36,855 nt of DNA from Dehalococcoidia bacterium (GCA_028279505.1 JANQNP010000090.1:1-36855), one strand, 5' to 3'. Positions 24,162-32,364 are shown, counted from the stretch's first letter. The notes: generated by a model from the letters alone, not told the origin. Program-made: numbers and translations.

Positions 24162-24234
24162 CCGGATCGAGCGGCCTCGGCGTAGCGCACGCGCCTCGGT
24201 ACCCTCGGCGGCCCACCGGAGGAGGGTCGCCGCG

Positions 24235-24903
24235 ATGCCCGCGCTGCACGTCGTCAACGTCTTCACCGCGCTCGATGGCTCCGAGGGGAACCCGCTCGGC
24301 GTGTTCCTCGATGGCGCGGCCGTCGCCGAGGCGAATCGGCAGGCCGTGGCGGCAGACCTCAACTACAGCGAGACGGTGTTCGTCGACGACGCAGCGACGG
24401 GGCGGCTGCAGATCTACACCCCGTCCCACCAGCTCCCGTTCGCCGGCCACCCGCTCGTGGGCACGTCGTGGCTGCTGCGCCGGGAGGGTGCCTCGGTGGA
24501 AACGCTGCGCCCGCCGGCGAGCGAGGTCCCGACCTGGGTCGAGGGTGACCTCACCTGGATCCGAGGGCGGGCGGAGTGGAGCCCCGACTTCACCTTCATC
24601 CAGCTCGACTCGGCTGACGAGGTCGCGGCGCTGACCTCACCGCCCGGCGACGCCACCGACGGCTACTGCTGGGCGTGGGAGGACGAGGCGGCTGGGCGCG
24701 TCCGCTCGCGCAACTTCATCCCCTCGCTCGGGGTGCCCGAGGATCCGGCGACCGGCTCCGCCGCGGTGGCGCTCGCCTCGAGGCTGGGCCGCGCGCTGCT
24801 GATCACGCAGGGCAACGGATGCCTCCTCGAGACCCGCCTCGGCGCCGGCGGCACCGCCGAGGTCGGCGGTCGCGTCGTCCTCGCCGAGACGCGCGAGTAC
24901 TAA
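24235..24903 (+). CDS. PhzF-family isomerase/epimerase-like protein (short)
   Basis: A 222-residue protein of the PhzF family. Catalytic Glu46 lies in LNYSETVF, and PFAGHPLVGTSWLL (69-82) and EDPATGSAAVALASRL near 170-185 are the two strongest family motifs. The family usually has 260-300 residues as two matching diaminopimelate-epimerase-like halves; this protein is shorter in the second half, though no frameshift is seen. PhzF in phenazine pathways isomerises a dihydro-hydroxyanthranilate, but most relatives have no assigned substrate. ATG 24235 has GGAGGAGGG upstream. Confidence 0.85.
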   Translation: MPALHVVNVFTALDGSEGNPLGVFLDGAAVAEANRQAVAADLNYSETVFVDDAATGRLQIYTPSHQLPFAGHPLVGTSWLLRREGASVETLRPPASEVPTWVEGDLTWIRGRAEWSPDFTFIQLDSADEVAALTSPPGDATDGYCWAWEDEAAGRVRSRNFIPSLGVPEDPATGSAAVALASRLGRALLITQGNGCLLETRLGAGGTAEVGGRVVLAETREY

Positions 24904-24927
24904 TCGCAAGACCGCGGCGCCCGCGTA

Positions 24928-24950
24928 CCGAGCGGCGCTCCGCCACTCGG
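24928..24950. terminator. Possible terminator hairpin between convergent genes
   Basis: CCGAGCGGCG pairs with CGCCACTCGG over 10 bp with one mismatch and a 3-base loop (CTC). It lies between the stops of the PhzF-like and hydrolase genes. No T-tract on either strand. Confidence 0.35.
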
Positions 24951-24953
24951 CCA

Positions 24954-25796
24954 TCAGCCGGCGCGTTCGACCCGCTCGAGGAACGAGTCGATCCAGCGGT
25001 AGTAGTCGGCGCCGGCCACCGTCGGCAGGTCGTTGTGCCCGGCGCCGGGCACGATCACCAGCTCGACCTCGCCCCCGAGCGCGGCAGCGACCGTGCGACC
25101 GCCCGAGGTCGGCGTGATCTCGTCGCGGTCGCCGTGGATCACGAGGGCGGGCGCGGCGATCGCTCGTGCCTTCGCCTCCACCTCGTAGCGCTCGTGGAGG
25201 AACGGCCACACCGGCAGCCACGGGTAGACCTGCCGCGCCAGCCAGCGCAGCGACGGGAACGACCCCTCGATGACCAGCGCGAACGGCGGTTCGCTCGAGG
25301 CAAGGTCGACCGCGACGGCGCTGCCGATCGATCGGCCGAAGTAGACGATTCGCTCCGGATCAACGTCCGGGCGAGATCGCAGGTACTCGAGCGCCGCCCG
25401 GGCGTCGCGGTAGAGCCCCTGCTCGGTCGGACTCCCGCTGCTCCGCCCGTAGCCCCGGTAACTGACGATGAAGATGGAGACGCCCACCGCGTCGTGGAGT
25501 TCTCGAATCAGGTCGACCCGGTCACCGATGTTCCCGGCGTTCCCGTGGAACCACAGCCAGCTGATCCGGCTGTGAGTCTCGTCGGTCCCCGGCACGAACC
25601 AGCCCTCGATCACGACGCCGTCCGCCGTGACGAGGTCGACCTGCTCGTACTCGAGACCCACATCCGCCGGTGTTCGGTCGACCGCCCCGGACGGGAAGTA
25701 GATCAACGGACGCTCGATCGCGCCCGTGGCCGCGTTGAGGACCACGACCGAGACGAGCAGTGCAACGACGATCGCCGCCGCGAAGATGATCAACAT
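24954..25796 (-). CDS. Membrane-anchored alpha/beta hydrolase
   Basis: A 280-residue protein. Residues 2-24 form an N-terminal membrane helix (LIIFAAAIVVALLVSVVVL). The hydrolase domain follows: WLWFHGNAGN (oxyanion HG), VSYRGYGRSSG, nucleophile elbow FGRSIGSA with Ser near 157, HGDRDEITP with the acid Asp and GAGHND with the catalytic His. It resembles the ABHD13/BEM46-like hydrolases. Natural substrate unknown; the DTPLIYFP-like segment (RPLIYFPSGAVDRTP) is typical of this group. ATG 25796 is used; ATG 25862 adds a basic N-terminus but overlaps the neighbouring gene by 20 bases. Confidence 0.83.
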   Translation of the reverse strand: MLIIFAAAIVVALLVSVVVLNAATGAIERPLIYFPSGAVDRTPADVGLEYEQVDLVTADGVVIEGWFVPGTDETHSRISWLWFHGNAGNIGDRVDLIRELHDAVGVSIFIVSYRGYGRSSGSPTEQGLYRDARAALEYLRSRPDVDPERIVYFGRSIGSAVAVDLASSEPPFALVIEGSFPSLRWLARQVYPWLPVWPFLHERYEVEAKARAIAAPALVIHGDRDEITPTSGGRTVAAALGGEVELVIVPGAGHNDLPTVAGADYYRWIDSFLERVERAG

Positions 25797-25842
25797 CGCT
25801 CGTGACCGGAGCAGCCCGGTGAGGGAGCCCTGGGACGGCCGC

Positions 25843-26646
25843 TCAGCCGGCGGTCGCCGCATAGCGCTCGACGGCGATTCCCAGCTGGTGGCCGAACACC
25901 GCCTGCATCTCCGGAGACGCGTCCGCGACGATCTGCTCCAGCGGCGTACCTGCCGCGCAGGACGCAGCCAACTCCTCCGCGAGCGCCGCCTGTCGCCCGA
26001 CATACGCTCGGTCGACCAGCGGATCGTGCCCCGACGCGAACGTCGCCTCCGGCACCCCCTCGAGGGCGCGCAACGTCGACCCCCACTCCGCCGGGAACGC
26101 GTCCTCGCAGAAGAGCGGCTCGCCGATCATGTCGCCGGCGAAGCACAGGCCCGCCTCCTCGACGCCGATCGCGATGTCGTTGTCGGTGTGCGCGCGTCCG
26201 AAGTAGTCCAGCCGCAGCGTCACGCCGCCAAGGTGCAGGCGCATCCGCTCCTCGAACGTGACGTCCGGCGCGTCGATCACGACCGACTGCATCCGCTCCT
26301 TCGAGGCGGGCATCCACTTACCCATCAGCTCGCGGTGCGTCTCACCAGCGTCGCCGACGAGCCAGGCTCGGCAGCGCTCGTGACCAACGATCGCGGCCGG
26401 GCGGAACAACCAGTTCCCAAACGTGTGATCGCCGTGGTGATGGGTGTTCACGACATAGCGGATCGGCAGCGCGGTCAGCGAGGCGACGGCCTCGAGGAGG
26501 ATCCGTGCGTCATCCTCGAAAGTGCAGGTGTCGACGACGGCGACCGCGTCGTCGCCGATCACGATGCCGGAGTGGGCGGACTGACCGCTCGCGAACTCGA
26601 CGCGGTAGACGCGATCGGCGATCTCGCTCAAGCCGTCGACGCTCAT
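25843..26646 (-). CDS. Metallo-beta-lactamase-fold hydrolase
   Basis: A 267-residue hydrolase with the complete metal-site set: NTHHHGDHTFGNW (HxHxDH), GRAHTDND (third His), FAGDMIG (bridging Asp) and FASGHDPLV (last His). It lacks a signal peptide, so a cytosolic enzyme. The fold covers thioesterases, lactonases, quinoprotein relay proteins and others; the sequence is nearest in feel to SoxH/quinoprotein-relay types but I cannot choose among them. It is 46 bases upstream of the alpha/beta hydrolase on the same strand, so the two may be one transcript. Confidence 0.85.
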   Translation of the reverse strand: MSVDGLSEIADRVYRVEFASGQSAHSGIVIGDDAVAVVDTCTFEDDARILLEAVASLTALPIRYVVNTHHHGDHTFGNWLFRPAAIVGHERCRAWLVGDAGETHRELMGKWMPASKERMQSVVIDAPDVTFEERMRLHLGGVTLRLDYFGRAHTDNDIAIGVEEAGLCFAGDMIGEPLFCEDAFPAEWGSTLRALEGVPEATFASGHDPLVDRAYVGRQAALAEELAASCAAGTPLEQIVADASPEMQAVFGHQLGIAVERYAATAG

Positions 26647-26730
26647 CGGTTCCGCCCCCTCGCCGCGAGCCCTGCTCCGCTCGGGGACGGTGGCATCGTC
26701 GTGACGGGCTGTCCAGCCAGCCCGACGTGA

Positions 26731-26955
26731 CTAGACAGCGGCTCCGCGATCACGCGCGTCCCGCCGCTCACGTCGTTCGGGAAGCACCCGCCAGCGGCGG
26801 CGCCGGCTCCACGGGAACCGCATGTACATCAGCCAGAGCCCAACCGCGATCACGGACAGCGCGCCGAAGGTGTCGTCGCTGACGCCCTCCAGGACCCCGA
26901 GCGACCTCAGCAGGAGCACCACTCCGAGCACGACAATCCAGAAGCCGATGGTCAT
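26731..26955 (-). CDS. Small LiaI/LiaF-type (DUF5668-like) membrane protein
   Basis: A 74-residue protein with two helices: IGFWIVVLGVVLLLRSLGVL (residues 3-22) and about 30-48 (GALSVIAVGLWLMYM), then an extremely basic tail (SRRRRWRVLPERRERRDARDR). The first helix and spacing match the LiaI/LiaF N-terminal transmembrane region found in membrane-stress proteins. Start ATG 26955 has GGAG seven bases upstream. It probably has its own promoter at 27012. The tail could bind nucleic acid or acidic lipid. Confidence 0.7.
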   Translation of the reverse strand: MTIGFWIVVLGVVLLLRSLGVLEGVSDDTFGALSVIAVGLWLMYMRFPWSRRRRWRVLPERRERRDARDRGAAV

Positions 26956-26993
26956 CGCCGAACTCCGCTCTCCTCGTCGATGCGATCGAGGCA

Positions 26994-27024
26994 TGACGTC
27001 ACGATGACACCACTATAGCGTCAT
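26994..27024 (-). promoter_or_regulatory. Promoter and TGAC half-sites before the LiaI-like gene
   Basis: On the minus strand -10 TATAGT (27017-27012), five of six consensus bases, without a clear -35. Around it lie an 8-base palindrome TGACGTCA (26994-27001) and an ATGAC (27004-27008)...GTCAT (27020-27024) inverted repeat that straddles the -10, as an operator would. Confidence 0.4.
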
Positions 27025-27065
27025 GAGACGCGAGGATGCACACCCTACCCACCGGTAGAGGGGAG

Positions 27066-27758
27066 TCAGCCGATCTCGGCGCCGCCGGAGCGGTCGATCG
27101 GCGCGGCAGGGACGTCGTCCCAGCCCTCGGGCAGTCGCCCCGGCGTGAATCCGGCCTCGGGGCGCCAGTCCGTCCAGCCCTCGGCGAACGGCGGGGCGCG
27201 GCGCTCGATCAGCGCCGCCGCGTACTCGCCCTCGGCGCGGACCGCGGCGGCGAACTCGGCGGTGTCGATGCCGTGCTCGACGCGCGCGGCCGCCTCGTCC
27301 TCGTCCTTCCACCGCCATTCGAGGTCCGGCGTCGCGACGATGTCCAGCGTGTGATCGCGAGTATCGAGGCCAATCGACGTACGGAGCGGCGGCGCTTCGA
27401 GGTTCACGTACCACCACGCGAAGTCCCAGCTGTCCTCGCGCCAGGCGGCCCAGACCTGGAACGCCCGGCCCGGGAAGAAGAAGCGCAGCATGTTGTTCTT
27501 CCACCGCAGCGGCACCCGCTCGCGCAAAGGCTGGCCGAGCCGCTCGGCGCGCGCCGCAACCTGCTCCGCCCGACCCTCCGAGGGCAGGTGCGGGTAGCCG
27601 AGGTACTCCGTGCCGTGCGCGAAGAAGAGCACGACGCGATCGCCGCTGTCCTCGACGCAGGTCATCGGGTACCCGGAGGCGATCACCTCGTGATCGCGCG
27701 CCTGGTAGCGGACCACGACGGTCTCGCCGGGCTCCCAGCGCTTCCCCTCGTCAGTCAC
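27066..27758 (-). CDS. DUF402 family protein, second of a tandem pair
   Basis: A 230-residue protein of DUF402 (FomD / nucleoside phosphatase-like fold). The core GLDTRDHTLDIVATPDLEW followed by RWKDEDEAAARV holds the family's acidic metal-site residues. C-terminal additions are AFAAAVRAEGEYAA-like helix and a Pro/Trp-rich end (FAEGWTDWRPEAGF). Known members hydrolyse nucleotide phosphoanhydrides or CMP-phosphonates. GTG 27758 overlaps the stop of the upstream paralogue by eight bases (GTGACTGA). The two proteins are clearly homologous over their full length. Confidence 0.8.
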   Translation of the reverse strand: MTDEGKRWEPGETVVVRYQARDHEVIASGYPMTCVEDSGDRVVLFFAHGTEYLGYPHLPSEGRAEQVAARAERLGQPLRERVPLRWKNNMLRFFFPGRAFQVWAAWREDSWDFAWWYVNLEAPPLRTSIGLDTRDHTLDIVATPDLEWRWKDEDEAAARVEHGIDTAEFAAAVRAEGEYAAALIERRAPPFAEGWTDWRPEAGFTPGRLPEGWDDVPAAPIDRSGGAEIG

Positions 27759-28467
27759 GCGCGATCTCCCCGTAGGCCCACACGCGGCGCGGCCAGAGGC
27801 GCACCGGCTCCGTCGCCCACTCCGGCGGCAACGAGGGCGCGTCCCAGCTCGGATCCGGCGACCAGTCACCCCACCCGTCGCTGAACGGCGAGCCGCCGCG
27901 CTCGATCTGCTCGACGACCCGCTCGCCCTCGGCACGGACGGACGCGGCAAAGTCGGCGGGGAACACGCCGAGCTTCACGCGTTCGGCCAGCTCGTCCTCG
28001 TCCTTCCAGTGCCAGCTCAGGTCAGGCTGGACGACGATGTCGAGGGTGTGATCGTTCGTGTCGAAGCCGATCTCGGTCCGGCGGAACGGCTCCTCCATGT
28101 TCACGTAGTAGGCGGAGTGCTTGCGCTCGCCGTCCTCGTGCTCCCAGAACACCCAGACCGAGTGGTGCTGATCGGGGTACATGAGTCGCAGGACGTCGCG
28201 CCGCCATTCGGTGTCCTGCAGCTCGACGACGTGCCCGCGGTCCTTCAGCTCGGCGGCCGGGCGGCGGACGAAGCGCTTGTAGACGGCGCCCTTCGGGATG
28301 TAGAGCGCCAGCAGATCGTCGCGGTCCTCAACGACCGTGAACGGCCACGACATCCCGGGACGGCCATCACGAGTGATGTAGCGCAGCACCGCCGTCTCGC
28401 CGGGATCCCACCGTCGGTTCGACGGCGCGATCTCGGGCGACGGCGACGGTCGAGAGCCCTCGGACAT
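27751..28467 (-). CDS. DUF402 family protein, first of a tandem pair
   Basis: A 238-residue DUF402 protein. The core is GFDTNDHTLDIVVQPDLSW followed by HWKDEDELAERV, with the same three-part layout as its downstream paralogue, including GERVVEQIERGGSPFSDGW near the C-terminus. The N-terminal 20 residues are Ser/Pro-rich and probably disordered. A metal-dependent nucleotide or related phosphohydrolase is the best guess from the family. ATG 28467 has GAGGAG upstream. Divergent from the NuoI-like gene, with 211 bases between starts. Confidence 0.8.
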   Translation of the reverse strand: MSEGSRPSPSPEIAPSNRRWDPGETAVLRYITRDGRPGMSWPFTVVEDRDDLLALYIPKGAVYKRFVRRPAAELKDRGHVVELQDTEWRRDVLRLMYPDQHHSVWVFWEHEDGERKHSAYYVNMEEPFRRTEIGFDTNDHTLDIVVQPDLSWHWKDEDELAERVKLGVFPADFAASVRAEGERVVEQIERGGSPFSDGWGDWSPDPSWDAPSLPPEWATEPVRLWPRRVWAYGEIARD

Positions 28468-28547
28468 GCGCTCCTCGTTCCCCGGTTCGCGGGATATCAC
28501 GGGCGATCGTACCGGCTCGAACCTGCCTCGGCCCCCGCGCGGGCTTG

Positions 28548-28587
28548 TGCTAGGATTCACGCAACTCAGCCATGATCTCAGGGCTGA
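28548..28587 (+). promoter_or_regulatory. Candidate extended -10 promoter and hairpin before nuoI-like gene
   Basis: TGC-TAGGAT at 28548-28556 is an extended -10 type box; no -35 is visible. TCAGCC (28566-28571) and GGCTGA (28582-28587) form a 6-bp inverted repeat just past the expected start, in a leader of about 115 bases. Nothing else is recognisable between 28468 and 28678. Confidence 0.4.
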
Positions 28588-28678
28588 ACACAAACAATAT
28601 CGATACCGAGCAGCGCGGCACGCGCGCCAGTATCGAGGACGATCATCGCGCCTCACACGCGCGTCGAGAGCGGGCGAC

Positions 28679-29236
28679 ATGGCCTACGGCATGGGTGTCG
28701 CGAAGGGCATGCTGCTCACGCTGCGGCACGTCATCAAGCCACCGATCACCGTGAACTACCCCGAACAGCAGCGAGAGGTCCCCGTCCGGGCGCGGACGAA
28801 CCTGCTCTGGTTCGAGGAGCGCTGTACCGGCTGTTCCACCTGCGCCCAGGCCTGCCCCGACGGCTGCATCCTGGTTCAGACCTCGCCGCGCGACGACGGC
28901 ACACTCGAGATCGAGCGGTACGAGATCGACTTCCGGATCTGCATGTACTGCGGGCTCTGCACCGAGGCCTGCCCCTACCAGGCGATCCAGGCCGGCGGTC
29001 GCTACAACGACGCGGTCTACGTGTTCGAGAACATGTACCGCGACCGCGACGCCCTCACGCAGGAGGCTCAGACCTACCTGGCGAACAACGAGGGACGCTA
29101 CCCGAACGGCCAGACGCAGGACGAGAACCCGCTGATCACGGCGATGCCGACCGCGCGATCACGCGTCGACGTCGCGGGCGCGGACGGCCCGCTCGGACCG
29201 CAGCGGTTCGCCAAGCGCGAACGTGGAGAGCGTTAG
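28679..29236 (+). CDS. NuoI-like two-cluster ferredoxin subunit
   Basis: A 185-residue protein with two regular [4Fe-4S] motifs: C49/C52/C55/C59 and C88/C91/C94/C98. The N-terminal VNYPEQQREVPVRAR and the MYCGLCTEACP box are those of complex I subunit NuoI/NDUFS8. A C-terminal tail (about 130-185) is longer than usual and polar, ending KRERGER. NuoI passes electrons from the NADH module to the membrane module in complex I. Here it lies directly before a NuoG-like gene, with no NuoE, F or membrane subunit near. ATG 28679 was picked because the domain begins there. Confidence 0.85.
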   Translation: MAYGMGVAKGMLLTLRHVIKPPITVNYPEQQREVPVRARTNLLWFEERCTGCSTCAQACPDGCILVQTSPRDDGTLEIERYEIDFRICMYCGLCTEACPYQAIQAGGRYNDAVYVFENMYRDRDALTQEAQTYLANNEGRYPNGQTQDENPLITAMPTARSRVDVAGADGPLGPQRFAKRERGER

Positions 29237-29325
29237 GGCGCGAGCGTGGGGAACGTGAGGGCCGAACACGAGGCGAGGGCTAGCCGGACCCCGTTCGGCC
29301 GCTTCGCGCACGGTAGGAGACACCC

Positions 29326-31884
29326 GTGGCGATGATCACGCTCAACGGCGAATCGCTGGAGGTCGACGAGGGCCTGCCACTGGTCGAGGTGATCAAGGAC
29401 CAGGGCGTCACGATCACTAACCTCTGCTACATCGACGGCCTCGAGCCCTACGCCGGTTGCCGCACCTGCATCGTGGAGATCGAGGGCGCGCGACCGACCG
29501 ACCTGCAGCTCGCCTGCACCTCGAAGACCGCGGACGGCATGGTCGTCCACACCGAGACCGACGCCGTGAAGCGCACCCGCCAGGGTGTGATGTCGATGAT
29601 CCTCGCGAACCACCCGGATCGCTGCCTCACCTGCCACCGCCGCGTGCACTGCATGCCGGGCGACATCTGCCTCCGTGACGACGTCGTCACCCACCGCTGC
29701 CTCACCTGCTCGAAGAACTACCGCTGCGAGCTCCAGACGAGCTGCGAGATCGTGGACATGGGCGACTTCGCCGAGCCGTGGGTCGGCGAGGCGCGCTCCT
29801 ACTACGAGACGCCGCCGCCCGAGCCGGACCGGGGCAACCCGTACCTGGAGTTCGACCCCCAGATGTGCATCATCTGCACCCGCTGCGTCCGCGCCTGCGA
29901 CGAGCTGCGCCACACCGGCGCGCTGACGCTCTCCGGCAAGGGCCACACGACGATGATCGCCTTCGGCACGGGCGGCCAGATCCACGAGTCCGACTGTGAC
30001 TTCTGCGGCGCCTGCATCGACGTCTGCCCGACCGCGACGCTGATGGAGAAGCCGAACAAGTGGCGCGGCCTGGCCGAGGACTGGACCAACTCCGCCTGCA
30101 ACAGCTGCTCCGTCGGCTGCACGCTCAGCTACGGCACGACCAACGACCAACCCGTGATCGTCCGCCCCGACCGCATCAACCCGGTCAGCCGCGACCAGAT
30201 CTGCGCGCGCGGCCGGTTCGGCTACACCGAGGTCAGCGACCGCGAGCGCCTCTCGCGCTCGCTCGTGCGCACCGGCGACCGGTTGCTGCCGGCCACCCCC
30301 GAGGACGCCCTCGCCCGTGCGGCCGAGGCGCTCTCCGCGGTGAAGAACGCCGCCGGCGCCGACGCGATCGCCGTCCTCGGATCCCCGCTCGCAACCACCG
30401 AGGAAGCACATCTCCTCTCGCGCCTCGCCCGCGAGACGATCGGCACCGAGCACGTCGACTTCTCGCACGGCCCGCTGCACCGCGCCGTGACGGGCGCGTT
30501 CAGCGCCGCCTTCGGCACAGAGCAGCTCCCGGCCGACCTGACCGACATCGAGCGCGCCGGGACGATCGTCGTCCTCGGTGGCGACATCGAGGAGTCGCAC
30601 CAGGTCGTGTCGCTGCGCGTGAAGGACGCGGTCACCAAGCACGGCGCGAAGCTGATCCTGATCTCGAGCCGCTGGGGCGAGCTGGTCCCGTTCGCCGAGG
30701 CATGGCTGCGCCCGACGCCGGGCCACGAAGCGTCCGCCGCCCAGGCGCTCGCGGACGGCCTCGCGTCCAGCCCGTCGGACGTCCCCGGCGTCGCGCCGGA
30801 GACCGTTGCCGCGGCGATCGCGACGCTCCGCGCCGCGAAGGACTCCGAGGACAACAGCACCGCCGTCATCCTCGCGCCGGCCGCCGGACACGGTGCCGCG
30901 CGCGCCGCTTCCGAGGCCGTCGCCGCCGCCAACGTAGCGATCGCCGCGCGCGCCTCGAGCGCCGCGGAGCACCTCCACTACCTGCCCACCGACGCGAACG
31001 TGCTCGGCATCGCCGACGCCGGCATCGAGCCGGGCGAGCGAGGGCACGACTTCACCTCGATCATCGAGGGCGCACGGGACGGGTCGATCAAGGCGATCGT
31101 GCTCCACGACGACAACCCGCTGCTGAACGCGCCGGGCACCCCGGCGATCGAGGCGGCGCTTGCCAACCTCGACGCGTTGGTCGTGATCGACTCGCTCCGC
31201 TCGACGGCCGCCGAGCACGCGACGGTCGTGCTCGCCGAGCTGCCCTTCCACGCGAAGGACGGCACGATCACCAGCGCCGACCGGCGCATCATCCGCCAGC
31301 GCCCCGCGGCGATCCCGCAGCGCGACGAGCGCGACGGCATCGCCATCCTCGTCGCGCTGAACGAGGCGCTTGGCGGCTCGTTCAGCTACGACGGCGCCGC
31401 CGACGTGATGCGCGACCTCGCGTCGCGCCTCGCCGGCTACGTGCCCTACGAGGAGCTCGACCGCGCGCCGGGCGAGGTCCGCGCGTTGCCGACCTCGCAG
31501 TCGCTGACCGCAAACGCGCAGCCGCTCCCGGCGGGCACAGCCGCTCCGGGCGATGGTCTCGCGCTCATGACCGGGCGGTCGCTGTTCACCTCGTGGGCCG
31601 GTGCCTCGATCCGCTCCGACGAAGCCGACAAGCTGCACCGCGAGGAGGCAGCCCTCGTGCATCCGCAGGACGCCGAGGCGCTGGGCGCGCGCGACGGCGA
31701 CCAGGTCGTCCTCGTCAGCGGCGAGGCGGAGCTGCCGATCCGGATCCAGCTCGACGACGGCCTCGCGCCCGGCTCGATCTACGTGCCGCACTACTACGAC
31801 GGCGGCGCGCTGATGCGGCTGCTCCCGCTCAGCGGCGACGCGGCCGCCGTGGGCGTGACACTGAGGGCGCTCCAACCCGCCTAA
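29326..31884 (+). CDS. NuoG-like multi-cluster oxidoreductase subunit (Mo ligand absent)
   Basis: An 852-residue protein. Domains in order: [2Fe-2S] plant-type (C34, C45, C48, C64); H96-C100-C103-C109 [4Fe-4S]; a second C125-C128-C134 motif with C115 and C140 nearby; two ferredoxin-type clusters C181/184/187/191 and C224/227/230/234; the FDH/NuoG-type C258/C261/C265/C293; a molybdopterin-like domain and its C-terminal cap (about 735-835). At the Mo-ligand position it reads HVDFSHGP, with no Cys or Sec, so it is probably catalytically silent and conducts electrons as NuoG does. It is shorter than usual NuoG (about 900). GTG 29326 has AGGAGA upstream. It forms a likely operon with the NuoI-like gene. 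Confidence 0.87.
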   Translation: MAMITLNGESLEVDEGLPLVEVIKDQGVTITNLCYIDGLEPYAGCRTCIVEIEGARPTDLQLACTSKTADGMVVHTETDAVKRTRQGVMSMILANHPDRCLTCHRRVHCMPGDICLRDDVVTHRCLTCSKNYRCELQTSCEIVDMGDFAEPWVGEARSYYETPPPEPDRGNPYLEFDPQMCIICTRCVRACDELRHTGALTLSGKGHTTMIAFGTGGQIHESDCDFCGACIDVCPTATLMEKPNKWRGLAEDWTNSACNSCSVGCTLSYGTTNDQPVIVRPDRINPVSRDQICARGRFGYTEVSDRERLSRSLVRTGDRLLPATPEDALARAAEALSAVKNAAGADAIAVLGSPLATTEEAHLLSRLARETIGTEHVDFSHGPLHRAVTGAFSAAFGTEQLPADLTDIERAGTIVVLGGDIEESHQVVSLRVKDAVTKHGAKLILISSRWGELVPFAEAWLRPTPGHEASAAQALADGLASSPSDVPGVAPETVAAAIATLRAAKDSEDNSTAVILAPAAGHGAARAASEAVAAANVAIAARASSAAEHLHYLPTDANVLGIADAGIEPGERGHDFTSIIEGARDGSIKAIVLHDDNPLLNAPGTPAIEAALANLDALVVIDSLRSTAAEHATVVLAELPFHAKDGTITSADRRIIRQRPAAIPQRDERDGIAILVALNEALGGSFSYDGAADVMRDLASRLAGYVPYEELDRAPGEVRALPTSQSLTANAQPLPAGTAAPGDGLALMTGRSLFTSWAGASIRSDEADKLHREEAALVHPQDAEALGARDGDQVVLVSGEAELPIRIQLDDGLAPGSIYVPHYYDGGALMRLLPLSGDAAAVGVTLRALQPA

Positions 31885-31905
31885 CCCGCGCGTCATCAGC
31901 CGGTC

Positions 31906-31932
31906 GTCAGCGGGCCAATCGCGCCCGCTGAC
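31906..31932 (+). terminator. Probable terminator after the NuoG-like gene
   Basis: A 9-bp perfect stem GTCAGCGGG / CCCGCTGAC with a 9-base loop, followed by CCTTGCT, 21 bases after the stop. Confidence 0.6.
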
Positions 31933-31950
31933 CCTTGCTACGCTTTCGTG

Positions 31951-32364
31951 ATGGACGAGATCCGATCCGTCGAGTTGAACGCGCCCGACGAACGCTGGGT
32001 GATGCTCGCCGTCGCGCGCGACGTCGACACCGCCGAGGCGTGGCAGGACGCGCTCGATCGAGCGGAGATCAGCTCCGAGATCCGCCTCGAAGATGCGGTG
32101 ATCACAGGCCGGTCCAGTGCGACGACCTACGCGAACGCGCCGAGCGGCGATCAGCTGTTCGCCTACGGACTCTGGCTGCCCGCCACCGAGCGCGAGCGCG
32201 CCGCCCAGGTGCTGATCGACGCCGGCTGGGACGGCCGCTACGGGCACTCACCCGAGGGCGGGCGAACCTCGATGTCGGCCGGCTACGTCGTACGCGGCAC
32301 GCTCGTGGCGCTGGCCGCCTCCGCGCTCTTCGTCGCGGTCCTGCTGCGGGCCGGCTCCGGGTGA
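31951..32364 (+). CDS. DUF2007-like protein with C-terminal membrane helix
   Basis: A 137-residue protein. Residues about 13-85 have an alternating strand-helix layout (WVMLAVARDVDTAEAWQDALDRA) resembling the DUF2007 signal-transducer-like fold, with later ATTYANAPSGDQLFAYGLW and VLIDAGWDG. Residues about 113-133 are one membrane helix. Function unknown. ATG 31951 is preferred, GTG 31948 being next to it. No Shine-Dalgarno is visible, while TACGCT at 31939-31944 would place transcription start near the ATG, so a leaderless message is possible. It overlaps the LON-domain gene by GTGA. Confidence 0.6.
   Translation: MDEIRSVELNAPDERWVMLAVARDVDTAEAWQDALDRAEISSEIRLEDAVITGRSSATTYANAPSGDQLFAYGLWLPATERERAAQVLIDAGWDGRYGHSPEGGRTSMSAGYVVRGTLVALAASALFVAVLLRAGSG

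Noticed and set aside
24954..25862. Alpha/beta hydrolase start at ATG 25862.
   Set aside because: It would overlap the neighbouring metallo-beta-lactamase-fold gene by 20 bases and adds an Arg/Pro-rich stretch without a ribosome site; ATG 25796 opens directly with the membrane helix. Not excluded.
29326..31884. NuoG-like gene as a catalytic formate dehydrogenase alpha subunit.
   Set aside because: The cluster layout is shared with formate dehydrogenases, but the expected Cys or Sec Mo ligand is absent (HVDFSHGP) and no accessory FDH gene is nearby.
29233..32247. A 1004-codon open frame on the minus strand opposite the NuoG-like gene.
   Set aside because: It is the antisense shadow of the plus-strand gene, caused by GC-rich codons. 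It has low-complexity Arg/Ala/Gly/Val content and no family motif, whereas the plus frame has all NuoG motifs.
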